A stretch of DNA of 64,000 nt from Natribaculum luteum (GTDB lineage: Archaea > Halobacteriota > Halobacteria > Halobacteriales > Natrialbaceae), in contig NZ_CP095397.1 in assembly GCF_023008545.1 (NCBI RefSeq), forward strand, positions 3,213,199-3,277,198, written 5' to 3'. The position numbers and the translations under genes were made by a program. Below, one piece after another: positions 1-9,321 of this stretch. The number at the start of each line of letters is the position of its first letter. Within the stretch, counting starts at the first letter, position 1. The notes beneath the pieces are model-generated. The model was not told the origin of the DNA. It saw nothing but the letters and a program-made list of their open reading frames with translations, and searched no databases.

Positions 1-1199
1 ACGGTATGTTCGACGCTATTCGCGCCGTCGTCGAGCTCGAGTTCGGGATCGATCGCTGCGCCGTCGTGTTCAGACGGTTCGATCTCTCCCTCCACTGCAA
101 ATCGGTAATCGGTCGCTTTCCAGTCGTCGCCCTGACCGCTACCGTCGAATACGAGGACGTTCTCCTGGGTTTCGTCTTCACTCTCGGATGGACCATCCGA
201 AGTCGGCGCTGATGAAGAAGTCGATCCAGATGCCGCTTCTTCGGGTGACAACGGGACGCCGTCAATCTCGCTAGGATCAGTACGCGGTTCACGATCGGCA
301 GACGTTCCGTTGATAGTAGCTCCACCGGCGTGTTTCCCGGTATCCTCGAAGTAGCAGTTTTCCGCAATCACCTCTGCGTTTCTCCCTTTCTTCCAGGCGC
401 TGGCCCCAGCAACGATTGCACCGGGTGACCCATTCATCAAGTCACAGTCGTAGAGTTTTGTCTTTTCGTAGTACCCCCAAAATGGCCGAGAGTTATTCGC
501 GGCAGTGTTACGAACGTCGCCGTCCATAATGCAATTCTTGGCATACGAACCCTCGGTCCCAAGCCGGACAGATCCAGCACCAGTCCGGAAGAAGTACGAG
601 TCTTCGACACGGACAGTCCCTCCATTACCGGGGGCAGGGTGCTCTGGTCCGTTTCCTGGTGCGCTTCCGTAGATGTGGTTATCCGGCGTCGATTGGAAAT
701 TGACGTTCCGAATTAAGAGATCGCCCGCGTGATTCGGTGCGACGAAGACCGGTGTTGCTGTCCCGCCGGTTCCAACGGCATTATTGAAGCCTGAAAGGGT
801 ATACCCTTCGAAGTAGACGTTTTCAATAAGCGACTCGCTCGATGGTGACGTGTTTGCCACCGATATTTGGTTCCGCTTCTTGGGAGAATTGACGTTGCCG
901 CGAACACCAATGTTCCGGACGGTCATATCGTCTCCGTGCATTCGGATTTGCCAATCTGCGTTATTGGCTGTGATGTCAATCAGATAGTTCTCGAAAGTCT
1001 CGCCTGGCTCGAGATTGTATGTCCACGTCTCTCCTGGTGAGACTTTGATGACTTCATAGTCATTATTGCTATCCTGTGCGGCAGCAGCACTTCCAGATAG
1101 ACTACCGACGAATGCAGCTGCAGTTCCAATCCCTTTAAGATATGTTCGACGATTTAACGATGTACTATCCTTTGGATCAGCACTCTGGTTCTTATCCAT
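1..1199 (-). CDS. Tat-exported right-handed beta-helix protein (C-terminus cut by window edge)
   Basis: An open frame without stops runs from an ATG at 1199 to the window edge, about 399 codons. The N-terminus has a twin-arginine motif (NRRTYLKG) followed by an Ala-rich hydrophobic stretch ending in SAAAAQ, so Tat export is likely. The body reads as short beta-helix coils with Asn- and Gly-rich turns (for example VRNIGVRGN, IENVYFEGY, IRNVNFQST, VEDSYFFRT), as in pectate-lyase-like folds. An acidic Ser/Thr linker around residues 310-345 leads into a module starting VLVFDGSG, which continues off the window. Fold and export are inferred from sequence; the substrate is unknown. The gene is AT-richer than those after 9.3 kb. 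Confidence 0.75.
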   Translation of the reverse strand, partial: MDKNQSADPKDSTSLNRRTYLKGIGTAAAFVGSLSGSAAAAQDSNNDYEVIKVSPGETWTYNLEPGETFENYLIDITANNADWQIRMHGDDMTVRNIGVRGNVNSPKKRNQISVANTSPSSESLIENVYFEGYTLSGFNNAVGTGGTATPVFVAPNHAGDLLIRNVNFQSTPDNHIYGSAPGNGPEHPAPGNGGTVRVEDSYFFRTGAGSVRLGTEGSYAKNCIMDGDVRNTAANNSRPFWGYYEKTKLYDCDLMNGSPGAIVAGASAWKKGRNAEVIAENCYFEDTGKHAGGATINGTSADREPRTDPSEIDGVPLSPEEAASGSTSSSAPTSDGPSESEDETQENVLVFDGSGQGDDWKATDYRFAVEGEIEPSEHDGAAIDPELELDDGANSVEHT

Positions 1200-1373
1200 G
1201 CAGTTCTCTCGTCAGAGATTCACTGTTGTCTAACATTCCATTAACCAGTTCTATCTTTATAACGCCACCAATAGAAGACCGATAAATACATATAATTATA
1301 TAACTATATATTTAGTACGAAAGAAATAGGCAATGAGATGGGAGAATTGATATATTATGGCCTACGGCGCTGT

Positions 1374-1950
1374 CTAGTTTAGCACCTCCGCTGGTGTTTG
1401 TTTGTTGACTGACTGGTGAGGCCGTTGCGTGTTATAGTAGTGTACGAACTGCACAAGTCACTCACTGACGCTAGCCCGACTGCCCACCCACGAGGTATGG
1501 AAGCGGTCGATCCGTATTTTGAGCGTGTGAAACCATTTTTCGATTAAGTTTCGATCGACGTAGTCGAGTTGACTGCTCAACCCGAATCGAGAGAGGGTAG
1601 TTAGATACCCGTAGCTATCGACGAGAAACACAGCCTCGGAGAGATCGTGTTTCTCGGTCAGTCTGTGAACGAATGCAGCAGCTGGATCGGTGCCTCGTTG
1701 TCCGAAGACTGCGACATCAAGAATCAACCGTGAGTCGAGGTCTATTGCAGTTTACACCCAAGACCAGTCGTCGTTGATCTTGACATCGGTTTTATCAATG
1801 GCGACCCGCAACGGCTTTGCCGTCGGCGGGTCTTGTATGCTGTCTGCCAGCAGATGTATCCAATGCCAGATTTCTTGATGAGTGCGTTCTACGCCGATTA
1901 AGTGAAGAATCGCTTGTATCTCTCGAAGCGATCAACCGGAATTAGATACA
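1374..1950 (-). pseudogene. IS6-family transposase remnant with several nonsense codons
   Basis: Reading the minus strand through three in-frame stops gives an almost continuous IS6/IS240-type DDE transposase. It starts near LREIQAILHLIGVERTHQEI, continues with LRVAIDKTDVKINDDW (first Asp), then FLVDSYGYL (second Asp), DRNLIEKWF (Glu) and the C-terminal YYNTQRPHQ, ending at TAG 1374-1376. The stops are TGA near 1935, TAA at 1752-1754 (where Tyr is expected in WVYTAID) and TGA at 1458-1460 (where Trp is expected). The extreme N-terminus is missing because the sulfatase gene ends at 1955. No terminal repeats were found. An inactive relic is the simplest reading. Confidence 0.85.
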
Positions 1951-1954
1951 GATA

Positions 1955-3172
1955 TCAACGGTATCCGAGTTGTTCTAAGTGTTTTTTTGTCTCATCGTTG
2001 AGTGATCTACTTTCTGTTTCTACGGATATATTTGAGATTCGATCAACTATCTTCCGAGCGTTTTCTTTTGAAATAGATGGTTCACCGAAAGCACGTTCTG
2101 AAGATAAATAGTGATCAAATGAATTTAATAAACTTGTGATAGATGATCTGCTTGAATTGAATGATCCTGTATACCCAGAAAACAGTGCATCAAACGTCGC
2201 CGTAAGCGGAAGAGCAAGCTTATTAGTTCTATTAAACACGAACCCCCCATTTTTTGTCCAGACACTCGGAGCGTCGTAATTCGGATCAATGATGGTCTCC
2301 CGATATTTCGCCTGTGGACGCATGATTCCTTGCGTGTAGGCAGGCCGATCTCTATCTACCCTACCAAGGAGTGTCTCCCCATCGACATCAGCTGTTAGAC
2401 TTGTATCGCCGATGATTTCTCTGACAGTTGGGAAAATATCGGTGTGATGGATGAAAGTATCAGAGGTGTCATCTGATAGTGATTCGTGAATGAAAACTGT
2501 TGGAACATAAGCGACTTCAGGAGTCGACGGTAAGCCGTGCCCAATGAACCCACCGTATTCGCCAAGCAGTTCTCCGTGGTCTGCAAGATAAATTACGAGT
2601 GTGTCATCTAGTAATCCACGTGCTTCGAGAATATCGAGGCGCTCCTCGAACCGCTTGGTACTTTCCCTAATTGTTTCGCGGTAAAGTTCACGGAGCTCCT
2701 CTTCGTCCGAGATTTGGGAAAACATCTCTGCAGTAGATTGGTTCTCGAAACCAACATACGGTGAGTGCCCGCCATTATCGTGTTCTAGAGCAATAAACGG
2801 TTCTCCGACGGTATCGAGATCAATTCTGTCTGGCCCGTTGAGTATATCACGGACTGCGCGCCCTTCCCAGACTACTTCGTTGTATCCGGACGTCACATCG
2901 AAGTCAAATAGTGTCGTAACAGAATTATTAAGAGAGTCGTTAAACCATGTTACTCCATGTCGTGGTGCGTGACGGCCGGTGACAATACTTGATATCGATT
3001 GAGGTGTACAAAGTGCCGCTGCAGCGGTCTTAAACAACCGCCCACGATCGGTAATTCGTTTTGGTACAAAATCATATCGGACCGCATCTGCAACAAAAAT
3101 ATAGATGTTTTCGATTGAACTAGTATTTAGGTCACAAAGAGGTTGGGTTCGCTCCATAGTTCGTTCACTCAT
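1955..3172 (-). CDS. sulfatase-like alkaline phosphatase superfamily hydrolase
   Basis: This 405-residue protein has the alkaline-phosphatase/sulfatase fold. An N-terminal metal-ligand motif (FVADAVRYD, Asp29) is followed by the nucleophile region ALCTPQSISSIVTGRH with Cys55, and a metal-binding LADHGELLGEYG near residue 195. It ends in LGYR, matching the LGY-type C-termini of the related proteins at 7365, 14495 and 63366. The classical sulfatase signature is C/S-x-P-x-R; here the Arg position is Ser, so formylglycine maturation is uncertain. No signal peptide or membrane segment is seen, so a cytoplasmic role on glycan or nucleotide-sugar esters is possible. ATG codons at residues 1 and 6 are both usable. 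The gene is AT-rich and flanked by IS debris. Confidence 0.8.
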   Translation of the reverse strand: MSERTMERTQPLCDLNTSSIENIYIFVADAVRYDFVPKRITDRGRLFKTAAAALCTPQSISSIVTGRHAPRHGVTWFNDSLNNSVTTLFDFDVTSGYNEVVWEGRAVRDILNGPDRIDLDTVGEPFIALEHDNGGHSPYVGFENQSTAEMFSQISDEEELRELYRETIRESTKRFEERLDILEARGLLDDTLVIYLADHGELLGEYGGFIGHGLPSTPEVAYVPTVFIHESLSDDTSDTFIHHTDIFPTVREIIGDTSLTADVDGETLLGRVDRDRPAYTQGIMRPQAKYRETIIDPNYDAPSVWTKNGGFVFNRTNKLALPLTATFDALFSGYTGSFNSSRSSITSLLNSFDHYLSSERAFGEPSISKENARKIVDRISNISVETESRSLNDETKKHLEQLGYR

Positions 3173-3410
3173 AGTTCCACTTAGTAAATATATTCACATT
3201 TCCCATCCCTCGAATCCCATTGTTGATGTTTAAATGTCTAGATCGATAGAATATTCTTGAATGCGATTTTAGATTATATCTCTGTAATCGATACTTCCGG
3301 ACATCCGTTATTCGGGTCAGGGAATGGTGTACAGTCGTGGCTGCGAACATGAATCTATCTTGTAATCACATACTACCAGGCATAGTTATGAATTTGATAA
3401 CATTTATACC

Positions 3411-3561
3411 TCACCCAATGTACTGCAGCTCGTAGGCACTGTCGTCGATCGTCCGGATAGGCTGTTCGGCAGCGAGCGCGGCACACGTGGCGCACATCGC
3501 CGTCTCTTCTGGCGCTTGGTTGCTCTCCGTAAACCCCGTTGCGATGGATTTTGGAATCAAT
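3411..3561 (-). pseudogene. C-proximal fragment of the transposase interrupted by the IS at 3562-5180
   Basis: The minus frame encodes IATGFTESNQAPEETAM and then an acidic-residue segment ending DSAYELQYIG and a stop. This matches the second-Asp region of a haloarchaeal IS4-superfamily transposase whose N-terminal half lies at 5189-5695 on the same strand. The two halves are separated exactly by the element at 3562-5180. If that element and one target-site copy are removed, the reading joins as CTIVLINSKI then IATGF, with a 2-base gap where KIPIA is expected. The host transposase was therefore probably already damaged or has decayed since. Confidence 0.7.
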
Positions 3562-5180
3562 GGCTCCGGTGAATCGCTAGATGGCGGCGACCTTCGGTGA
3601 GAAATCACGTCGTTCGAGGCGTAACACTGGAACGAAGTTCGGTACTTCCCGACTGGTGTGAGAGCTGGAGCTAAAGCGTTGGTCTCATGTGGAAGATGTC
3701 TGGTTGAGTGAATGTGTTCAGTATCCCTCAGCCAGACGGTGTTCTTTCGTATTCGGACGTGAAAGATTTAGCGGAAGACGTCATCTGCCAGCTCCCCTTG
3801 CCAGGGATCGAGGGCTCGCCCCTCGATCCCGGCGATATCTGGGCTGTTGTCATTCTTGCAGCAGTCAATAAGACATCCATCTGGGAGACGTGCAAGGACA
3901 ACGACAACGCTGTCTGTGACGATACTGCCATGGACTGGCTACATACGCTCAACCAGGAGTGGCTTGAGCGGGTTGCTAACCGCCTTCTCAGGGAGGTGGC
4001 GATGACGATCCTCGACCCTGATCGGTCGAGGATCGTCTCCATTGACTTCGTCGATAACCCCTACCACGGAACGTACGCCGATGAAGAAGGTGAACTCTGC
4101 CGCATGCACGCGAAAGACGGAACAACGACGTGCCACCGGTACTGCACGGCGTATCTCGTCTCAAACGGAAAGCCAGTGACGCTGGCGATGACGTACGTCC
4201 GTAGTGATGAGAAAGAGGCCGACGCGGTCGAGCGCGTCCTCGACCGCGTCGAAGCCTATCCCTTCGAGATAGAGCTTCTGTTGGCTGATCGTGGCTTCTA
4301 CAACGAACGTATTCTGCGCCGCTCACAGGAGATTGCTGCGACTGTCGTTCCCGTCCAAAAGAAGGGCAAGCGCATGAGGAAGAAGCTGGATACGCACTGC
4401 TCGTACATGACAACCTATCGGATGTACAAAGGCCGCGAGCGGGAACTGGAATTCCCGCTCGCGGTCTCTGTGTCATATCACGCCGGAGATCGCGGGAAAA
4501 GCGGCGAGGTCGTTCGAGGCTATGTGGCGTGCGATCTGGCCGATCGCACGCCGAAACAAGTCGAACGGCTCTATCGGAAACGGTCAGCGATCGAAACGAG
4601 CTACCGTGTATTTCGCCAAGCACGAGTGGTAACGACGACACAAGACCCAATCATCCGCTTCTCGTTCGTCCTGGTTGGATTCCTGTTGGAGAACCTCTGG
4701 CTTGTGCTTCGATGGGCGGTCGTCGCCCGCCCCCAGCGGGGCGGGCGCGACCTGCCCGAGGAATTCACGTTCAAGACCTTCTCTGACTGGATCAGACATG
4801 CATTAGAGGAAGAGCTAGAGCGGAGTTGGGAGATCGAGATGAACGGAACAGGTGTGCCAGAAGCATACGCGCCGGCCGCGGGCTGACGCCAGCCCGCGGC
4901 CTTGGGCAAGCTCCTGGTGAGCAACAGCATTCGCCTAGAACAGCGTATCTCAGCCTTCTTACTTCACTTCTCCTCATCCGTGGATTCTATTTCCTGTTCA
5001 CTCAGTTACCACACCGGCATTCGCTCTGTTCGTCCATGACTCAGCACAGTTCACGAAGCGACGTTCGGGAAGTACCGAAGTTGACTGTGACATTGAGACT
5101 TCCAACGGTGACGAAGCGGGTGGACGCTCTCATAACGCCATCGAAACGAACCCGTCGCTGTATGGTGATTCACCAGAGCC
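3562..5180 (+). mobile_element. ISH3-like insertion sequence with terminal inverted repeats, inserted in an older transposase
   Basis: The left end starts GGCTCCGGTGAATC and the reverse complement of the right end starts GGCTCTGGTGAATC, so 13 of the first 14 bases match, with weaker similarity further in. The flanks are an almost perfect 8-base direct repeat, GAATCAAT at 3554-3561 and GAATTAAT at 5181-5188, taken as the target-site duplication. The element is 1619 bp and holds one transposase gene (3708-4886). The remaining 146 bp on the left and 294 bp on the right show no convincing gene. The boundaries are independently supported because removing the element restores the interrupted transposase reading. 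Confidence 0.75.
3708..4886 (+). CDS. DDE transposase, ISH3-like (IS4 superfamily)
   Basis: This 392-residue transposase appears intact. The DDE triad can be placed at SIDFVDNPYHG (first Asp), LLADRGFYN (second Asp) and RKRSAIETSYR (Glu, the YREK-like region). A hydrophobic segment FVLVGFLLENLWLVLRW follows, typical of this class. It lies within a 1.6-kb element with recognisable terminal repeats and target duplication, so the copy may still be mobile. The family name is from remembered resemblance to ISH3 transposases, so the exact ISfinder subgroup is uncertain. Confidence 0.85.
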   Translation: MNVFSIPQPDGVLSYSDVKDLAEDVICQLPLPGIEGSPLDPGDIWAVVILAAVNKTSIWETCKDNDNAVCDDTAMDWLHTLNQEWLERVANRLLREVAMTILDPDRSRIVSIDFVDNPYHGTYADEEGELCRMHAKDGTTTCHRYCTAYLVSNGKPVTLAMTYVRSDEKEADAVERVLDRVEAYPFEIELLLADRGFYNERILRRSQEIAATVVPVQKKGKRMRKKLDTHCSYMTTYRMYKGRERELEFPLAVSVSYHAGDRGKSGEVVRGYVACDLADRTPKQVERLYRKRSAIETSYRVFRQARVVTTTQDPIIRFSFVLVGFLLENLWLVLRWAVVARPQRGGRDLPEEFTFKTFSDWIRHALEEELERSWEIEMNGTGVPEAYAPAAG

Positions 5181-5188
5181 GAATTAAT

Positions 5189-5695
5189 TAAAACGATCGT
5201 GCAGCCGTCGCCGTAATAGTATTCTTCAGCGGTTGGATCATCGCATTTCGACACATCGTGATCGGCTGGCATCCTTCTCACGTCGGTCAGGTCAATGCAG
5301 TAGGTCAGGTCGAGTAGCCCGCCTGCTGCGGCCTGTTCGACAAGGTAGTCGGAGATTTCATCAACGACATGTTTAAGATCGGTGAGAAAGCGATCGGCCG
5401 CCGTCGAGAGACGCGGTCGATCGAAGCCACAGCTGAGCCGACCAAGTGTGTTCTGAAGCTCTCGGTCAACGGGGCCGATGTCATAGATATCCTTTTAGTA
5501 ACAATGGAGAAAGCCACGCATCATCTCCGGCGGTTCGTGGTTTCGTGTTCCCCCCGTCTCGGCCGGGGCGAACACACCGAACTCTTCGAGAAACTTGAAA
5601 GATAGATGCTCAAACAACGCGCGTCTCTGTCTCCACGACATTGAAGAACGTCTCTACCGAAGAACCTCTTGCAGGTCACTGGGATCATCCATCAT
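5189..5695 (-). pseudogene. N-terminal half of a decayed IS4-superfamily transposase
   Basis: The minus strand from an ATG near 5695 reads MMDDPSDLQEVLR, then after frame changes VETFFNVVETET, RALFEHLSFKFLEEFGVF, MMRGFLHCY, an in-frame TAA at 5495-5497, KDIYDIGPVDRELQNTLG, and finally LLDLTYCIDLTDVRRMP and EEYYYGDGCTIV. This corresponds to the first half of a haloarchaeal DDE transposase up to just after the first catalytic Asp region. At least one frameshift and one nonsense codon show that it is dead. It stops at the insertion point of the element at 3562-5180; the rest is at 3411-3561. Confidence 0.75.
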
Positions 5696-5814
5696 AGCGT
5701 TCACCCTGCTTTTTGGTGTAACAACTGTTTCATGACACCCCCATACTATTCAAATGAAAATGGCGGGTTGAGACCCTGTGTGTAAATGGTCTCACTTGAC
5801 ATTGTCAAGAGGAA

Positions 5815-7365
5815 TTAATCCGCAGAGAACAGGTCGACTTCCTGATTAGCGTCTGGAATCCACCGTCGAACTAACGGAACTGATATGCCTATCTTGTCTT
5901 CCAAGACAGTAATAACAACGATGTCGTCGGGTTCAAGCCCGCCAATGAGTACGACGACGACCAAGGATACGACACTAACCGCAATGAGTATCGGGATTAA
6001 CGTCATGGCAGAAATAACAATCCACGGCGAAAGAATATGCGCGAGTGGCAGCAAAATAGCCGGGAGAAAAACGTAACATCGGATCGCTTCCGAGGAGAAG
6101 GGGGTTATATTATATCGAATTGCGAGAACGCCACAGATTGTTGTATGGAGAGAAAATAGTGAAACGACGGAAGCGACGCCAGCACCCATAAATCCAAACC
6201 GAGGAATAAGAACGATATTAATAAGTATATTCAACACGATCCCGATCAGATTTCCAATGGCGATCCACGCTGTGAGACCAATCGCAGACAGCGTCTCACG
6301 ATTTCTTCCAGCAGCTGCACTCAAAAAGAACCCAACGGCGAGAATAGGTAAAACTGAAGCCGCATCTGCGTATGATGGGCCAAAGAAGATTAAAATTAGA
6401 TTGTTTGGGAAAATGACGAAGAGAAGAAACACGGGAAAGGTGATTACATACACCCACTTTGTCGTCGTCGCGTAGATATCGTCGACTATTTTACGTTCAC
6501 CGTCAGCGTCAAGTCGAGAAGCAAGTGGGAGATAGAGAAATCCAAACGCCCCAAGAACGACGGTTAGTCCGCTGGCAAGCGAGTATGCAGCGTCGTACAT
6601 ACCGACCTCAGAAGAACTGCGAAAATATCCGAGCATCAGCGTATCTGTCTTTGTTAACATAACACTGACAACTGTTGAGACTATTAACGGTGCAGAGAAG
6701 GTAAGGAGTTCGCTTACGTGCGTCTGATATTCTCCCCGTAAATTCATGAAGCGTCTTAGCAGGAGATGAGCGATAACGAACGTTAGTAGCGCTGCGAAGA
6801 AGTACGCGATGCCCACCGTGATGGCAGACATCCCTGCAAGTAACAATCCAGCAATTAGCCCTATGCGAAGGAACGGATAGAAGAAGTTCTGGATCGTTAT
6901 TGGATAAGTTGTATTTTCGAATCCGCGAATTGCAGCAACAATAATACGAAAGTTAGCAACGAACGGTAACGTGAGGGCGAGGAGTCGTATGAATGACTCA
7001 GCGTAGTCAGTCTCGAAGAAGTGAGCTGCGATCGATTCAGCAAAGACGAACATTAGAATGCTAATGACTAGCGAAAGAGGAGTCGCAATAAGGAGTCCAC
7101 TCAGCCAGACCCCTCGTTGATCCTCAATGGAGTCGTATCGTGGTATGAAGCGTGAAACACCTTGCGTGCATCCGGCAAGCGCGATAGTTGAGGTTATCGT
7201 AAACAATGCCAGACCGATGCTCACCTCCCCGTAGGCGTCTGGAGAGAGTAGACGTCCGATTATAATCCGTTCTCCCATCTTCGCCGCCGATGAGATAATC
7301 CCGCCAATCATCACAAGTGCTGCACTCGAAAGCAACGCCGACAGTTCGCTCTCTCGAGTTGCCAT
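5815..7365 (-). CDS. polysaccharide/oligosaccharide flippase (MATE/Wzx-like)
   Basis: This 516-residue protein consists almost entirely of hydrophobic segments (about 12-14) from residue 12 to 490, with the N-terminal pattern ALVMIGGIISSAAKMGERIIIGRLLSPDAYG seen in Wzx/RfbX-type flippases. Such proteins move lipid-linked oligosaccharides across the membrane, in haloarchaea for S-layer N-glycosylation or exopolysaccharide. The start codon overlaps the stop of the upstream phosphatase-superfamily gene (TAATG), so the two are probably co-translated. Part of the AT-rich accessory block. Substrate unknown. Confidence 0.88.
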   Translation of the reverse strand: MATRESELSALLSSAALVMIGGIISSAAKMGERIIIGRLLSPDAYGEVSIGLALFTITSTIALAGCTQGVSRFIPRYDSIEDQRGVWLSGLLIATPLSLVISILMFVFAESIAAHFFETDYAESFIRLLALTLPFVANFRIIVAAIRGFENTTYPITIQNFFYPFLRIGLIAGLLLAGMSAITVGIAYFFAALLTFVIAHLLLRRFMNLRGEYQTHVSELLTFSAPLIVSTVVSVMLTKTDTLMLGYFRSSSEVGMYDAAYSLASGLTVVLGAFGFLYLPLASRLDADGERKIVDDIYATTTKWVYVITFPVFLLFVIFPNNLILIFFGPSYADAASVLPILAVGFFLSAAAGRNRETLSAIGLTAWIAIGNLIGIVLNILINIVLIPRFGFMGAGVASVVSLFSLHTTICGVLAIRYNITPFSSEAIRCYVFLPAILLPLAHILSPWIVISAMTLIPILIAVSVVSLVVVVLIGGLEPDDIVVITVLEDKIGISVPLVRRWIPDANQEVDLFSAD

Positions 7366-9002
7366 TAGAGATAACCCAGGTCCTCAAGACGCTCAGTCAC
7401 TTTTTCGTCGTCGTTCGGGGATTTAGAGACTCTGGTCCCATAGGTGATAGTGCCATAGTCTGCCCTATCCGGTTGATTGGTGAGCAAATCCTCCGGGAGT
7501 GATCCAGTCATTCGAGAGGGAATCGACTGGTTAAGTAGTCCCATTATAATCGGAGCAACATCTGTGAGTGAGAGAGGGCCTAACGCAGTTTCGGCTGAAA
7601 ACCCAGGACCGGCACCGACGAACGTCCCTTCGAGTTTATGATCGTACTTCTCAACAGGGATGAACTTTCGACCATAGAGCGCGTGTGAAACGGTGTGATT
7701 CATTTTGTTCGGTAAAAAACAGATGTCTGGTGCATCTTCGAGGAATGGACCGTCATAAATGTCCTCTCGACGGCAAACGAACTCAAAGACCCGTTCCCCG
7801 TCAGGCGTTTCGATTTTTGAGAGGAGTGCAATGAGCTCGTCCCGGACGGCTTCGTATTCTGACGGTGAGACAGTACCGTTTGGTTCGCGTCCGGCTAAGT
7901 TAATGCGGATACCCATTCGGGAACCTTTTGAACAGTACGCCCGGGATTCGCGCCAATTGATACTTTCGCTTGCTGCTGTCTTTCTGAGGGAATCTGGAGC
8001 GAGTTTCACAAGCGCGGTTCCAAGCCCGACACGTTCTGCGGTGGCATAGATGTCTACCGGCTCTATGCCGAGTTGAGATGCTATCTCTTGTCCCAAGAGT
8101 AGCGCCTTCTCAATTTTGCCATGCTCTTTTCCTGAATCCTCAACTTGACCCTCACTACTGGTGAGGGCCGCTTTATCAATCAATGGCATCGACTGACCCC
8201 CATCGTCTATTGTTTCAATATAGTTATTTTCTCGAAGTATTTCGTTGACGTGGACCTGATATCCTGTAACAGGACCTATTCCATGATCCGAACAGAGTAC
8301 AACGTTTACATCTTCGCTTACGCTATCGAGAACGTCTCCAACGAGTTTATCTGCAGCCTGATAAATTTCTCGAAAACGGTCCTTTTTTTCGTAATGATGA
8401 AACACTGCATCAGTTTTTTGCACCTGAATGATAGCTAGCTCCCACTTGTACTGCTCGAGTAGCGTAACAGCCGCTCGTCGTCGTTGATCGATAAGATCGA
8501 GGTACCCATTGAACTTGTCGTCAAGATTGGAGCTGATTTCATCATTCGAGTAAATAGTATACTTCTCACCGATAGCTTCTGTTAGTTCTTTCCGAATCCC
8601 TCTAGGATGACCTGGTTCATCCTCCGGTGCAAGGTATCCAGGTATCAAAATCCCATTGATCGGTTCTACAGGATGGGTGACAGGAACATTCATAACAATT
8701 ACCTCCTGTCCCTGACTAGAAAGGTAGTCCCAGATCGCTGGCTGGCGAACATCGCTTCGCGATACATGATTCCGTTCATCTGGATAATCATCGTAGCTAA
8801 AAAATCCGTACACACCGTGATAGCTCGGATCACTTCCAGTGTACATCGATGGCCAAGCACTTCCTGTCCACGGGGGATGAGTGGATTTTAGCGGCGCTTC
8901 GACTCCGCGTTCACGGAGAGCACTAATGTTTGGAAGCGCTTCCTCAAACTTGTCGAGATACCGGAAGTCAAGGGCGTCAAATCCAAGAACGATGGTTTTC
9001 AT
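7365..9002 (-). CDS. alkaline phosphatase superfamily protein (nucleotide pyrophosphatase/phosphodiesterase type)
   Basis: This 545-residue enzyme starts MKTIVLGFDALDFRYL, with metal-ligand Asp9 and the nucleophile motif PPWTGSAWPSMYTG (Thr46). VVLCSDHGIGP supplies a further metal site, and the protein ends EDLGYL. The family hydrolyses phosphate mono- or diesters. In haloarchaea its members accompany glycan assembly genes, as here with the flippase. A TTG at 9023 would add seven residues, but the ATG at 9002 gives the usual N-terminus. The protein shares domain order and C-terminal motif with those at 14495 and 63366. No signal peptide is seen. The real substrate is unknown. Confidence 0.85.
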   Translation of the reverse strand: MKTIVLGFDALDFRYLDKFEEALPNISALRERGVEAPLKSTHPPWTGSAWPSMYTGSDPSYHGVYGFFSYDDYPDERNHVSRSDVRQPAIWDYLSSQGQEVIVMNVPVTHPVEPINGILIPGYLAPEDEPGHPRGIRKELTEAIGEKYTIYSNDEISSNLDDKFNGYLDLIDQRRRAAVTLLEQYKWELAIIQVQKTDAVFHHYEKKDRFREIYQAADKLVGDVLDSVSEDVNVVLCSDHGIGPVTGYQVHVNEILRENNYIETIDDGGQSMPLIDKAALTSSEGQVEDSGKEHGKIEKALLLGQEIASQLGIEPVDIYATAERVGLGTALVKLAPDSLRKTAASESINWRESRAYCSKGSRMGIRINLAGREPNGTVSPSEYEAVRDELIALLSKIETPDGERVFEFVCRREDIYDGPFLEDAPDICFLPNKMNHTVSHALYGRKFIPVEKYDHKLEGTFVGAGPGFSAETALGPLSLTDVAPIIMGLLNQSIPSRMTGSLPEDLLTNQPDRADYGTITYGTRVSKSPNDDEKVTERLEDLGYL

Positions 9003-9321
9003 TGTTATCGGTTCCAGCAACAAAATTTAATTTCGGTTCTGGACTGCTCGAAATCGAAGAGTGCGGATAGAGCTCGGTTTATCCAATTCATCATTTCGGC
9101 CGATGACACTTTCTGACTTTGTTATCGATCGGTTTCTGCTATACATCATCAAAATTGATCTATTTAGCAGTGCCCTTCCATATTCAAAATGAATACGAAA
9201 TTATGTATATTATCACTAATATAAAATATATTATATGTAAGGCCCTCCTTCATCGATAAACTAGAACAATCTGCGACACCAAATATCAGAACTTGAAATA
9301 CCACCAAAACATAGTAGGATC
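9003..9321. other. AT-rich intergenic region with likely promoter
   Basis: 319 bases without a convincing gene, lying upstream of the minus-strand phosphatase-superfamily/flippase pair and downstream of the minus-strand membrane protein. The segment 9195-9240 is almost pure A/T (runs such as ATATTATATG), so it probably holds promoter elements for the 9002-5815 operon. No repeat or RNA gene was recognised. Confidence 0.5.

Noticed and set aside
4887..5180. Possible second gene inside the IS after the transposase
   Set aside because: The open frame 4826-5191 mostly overlaps the transposase end and has no plausible protein features.
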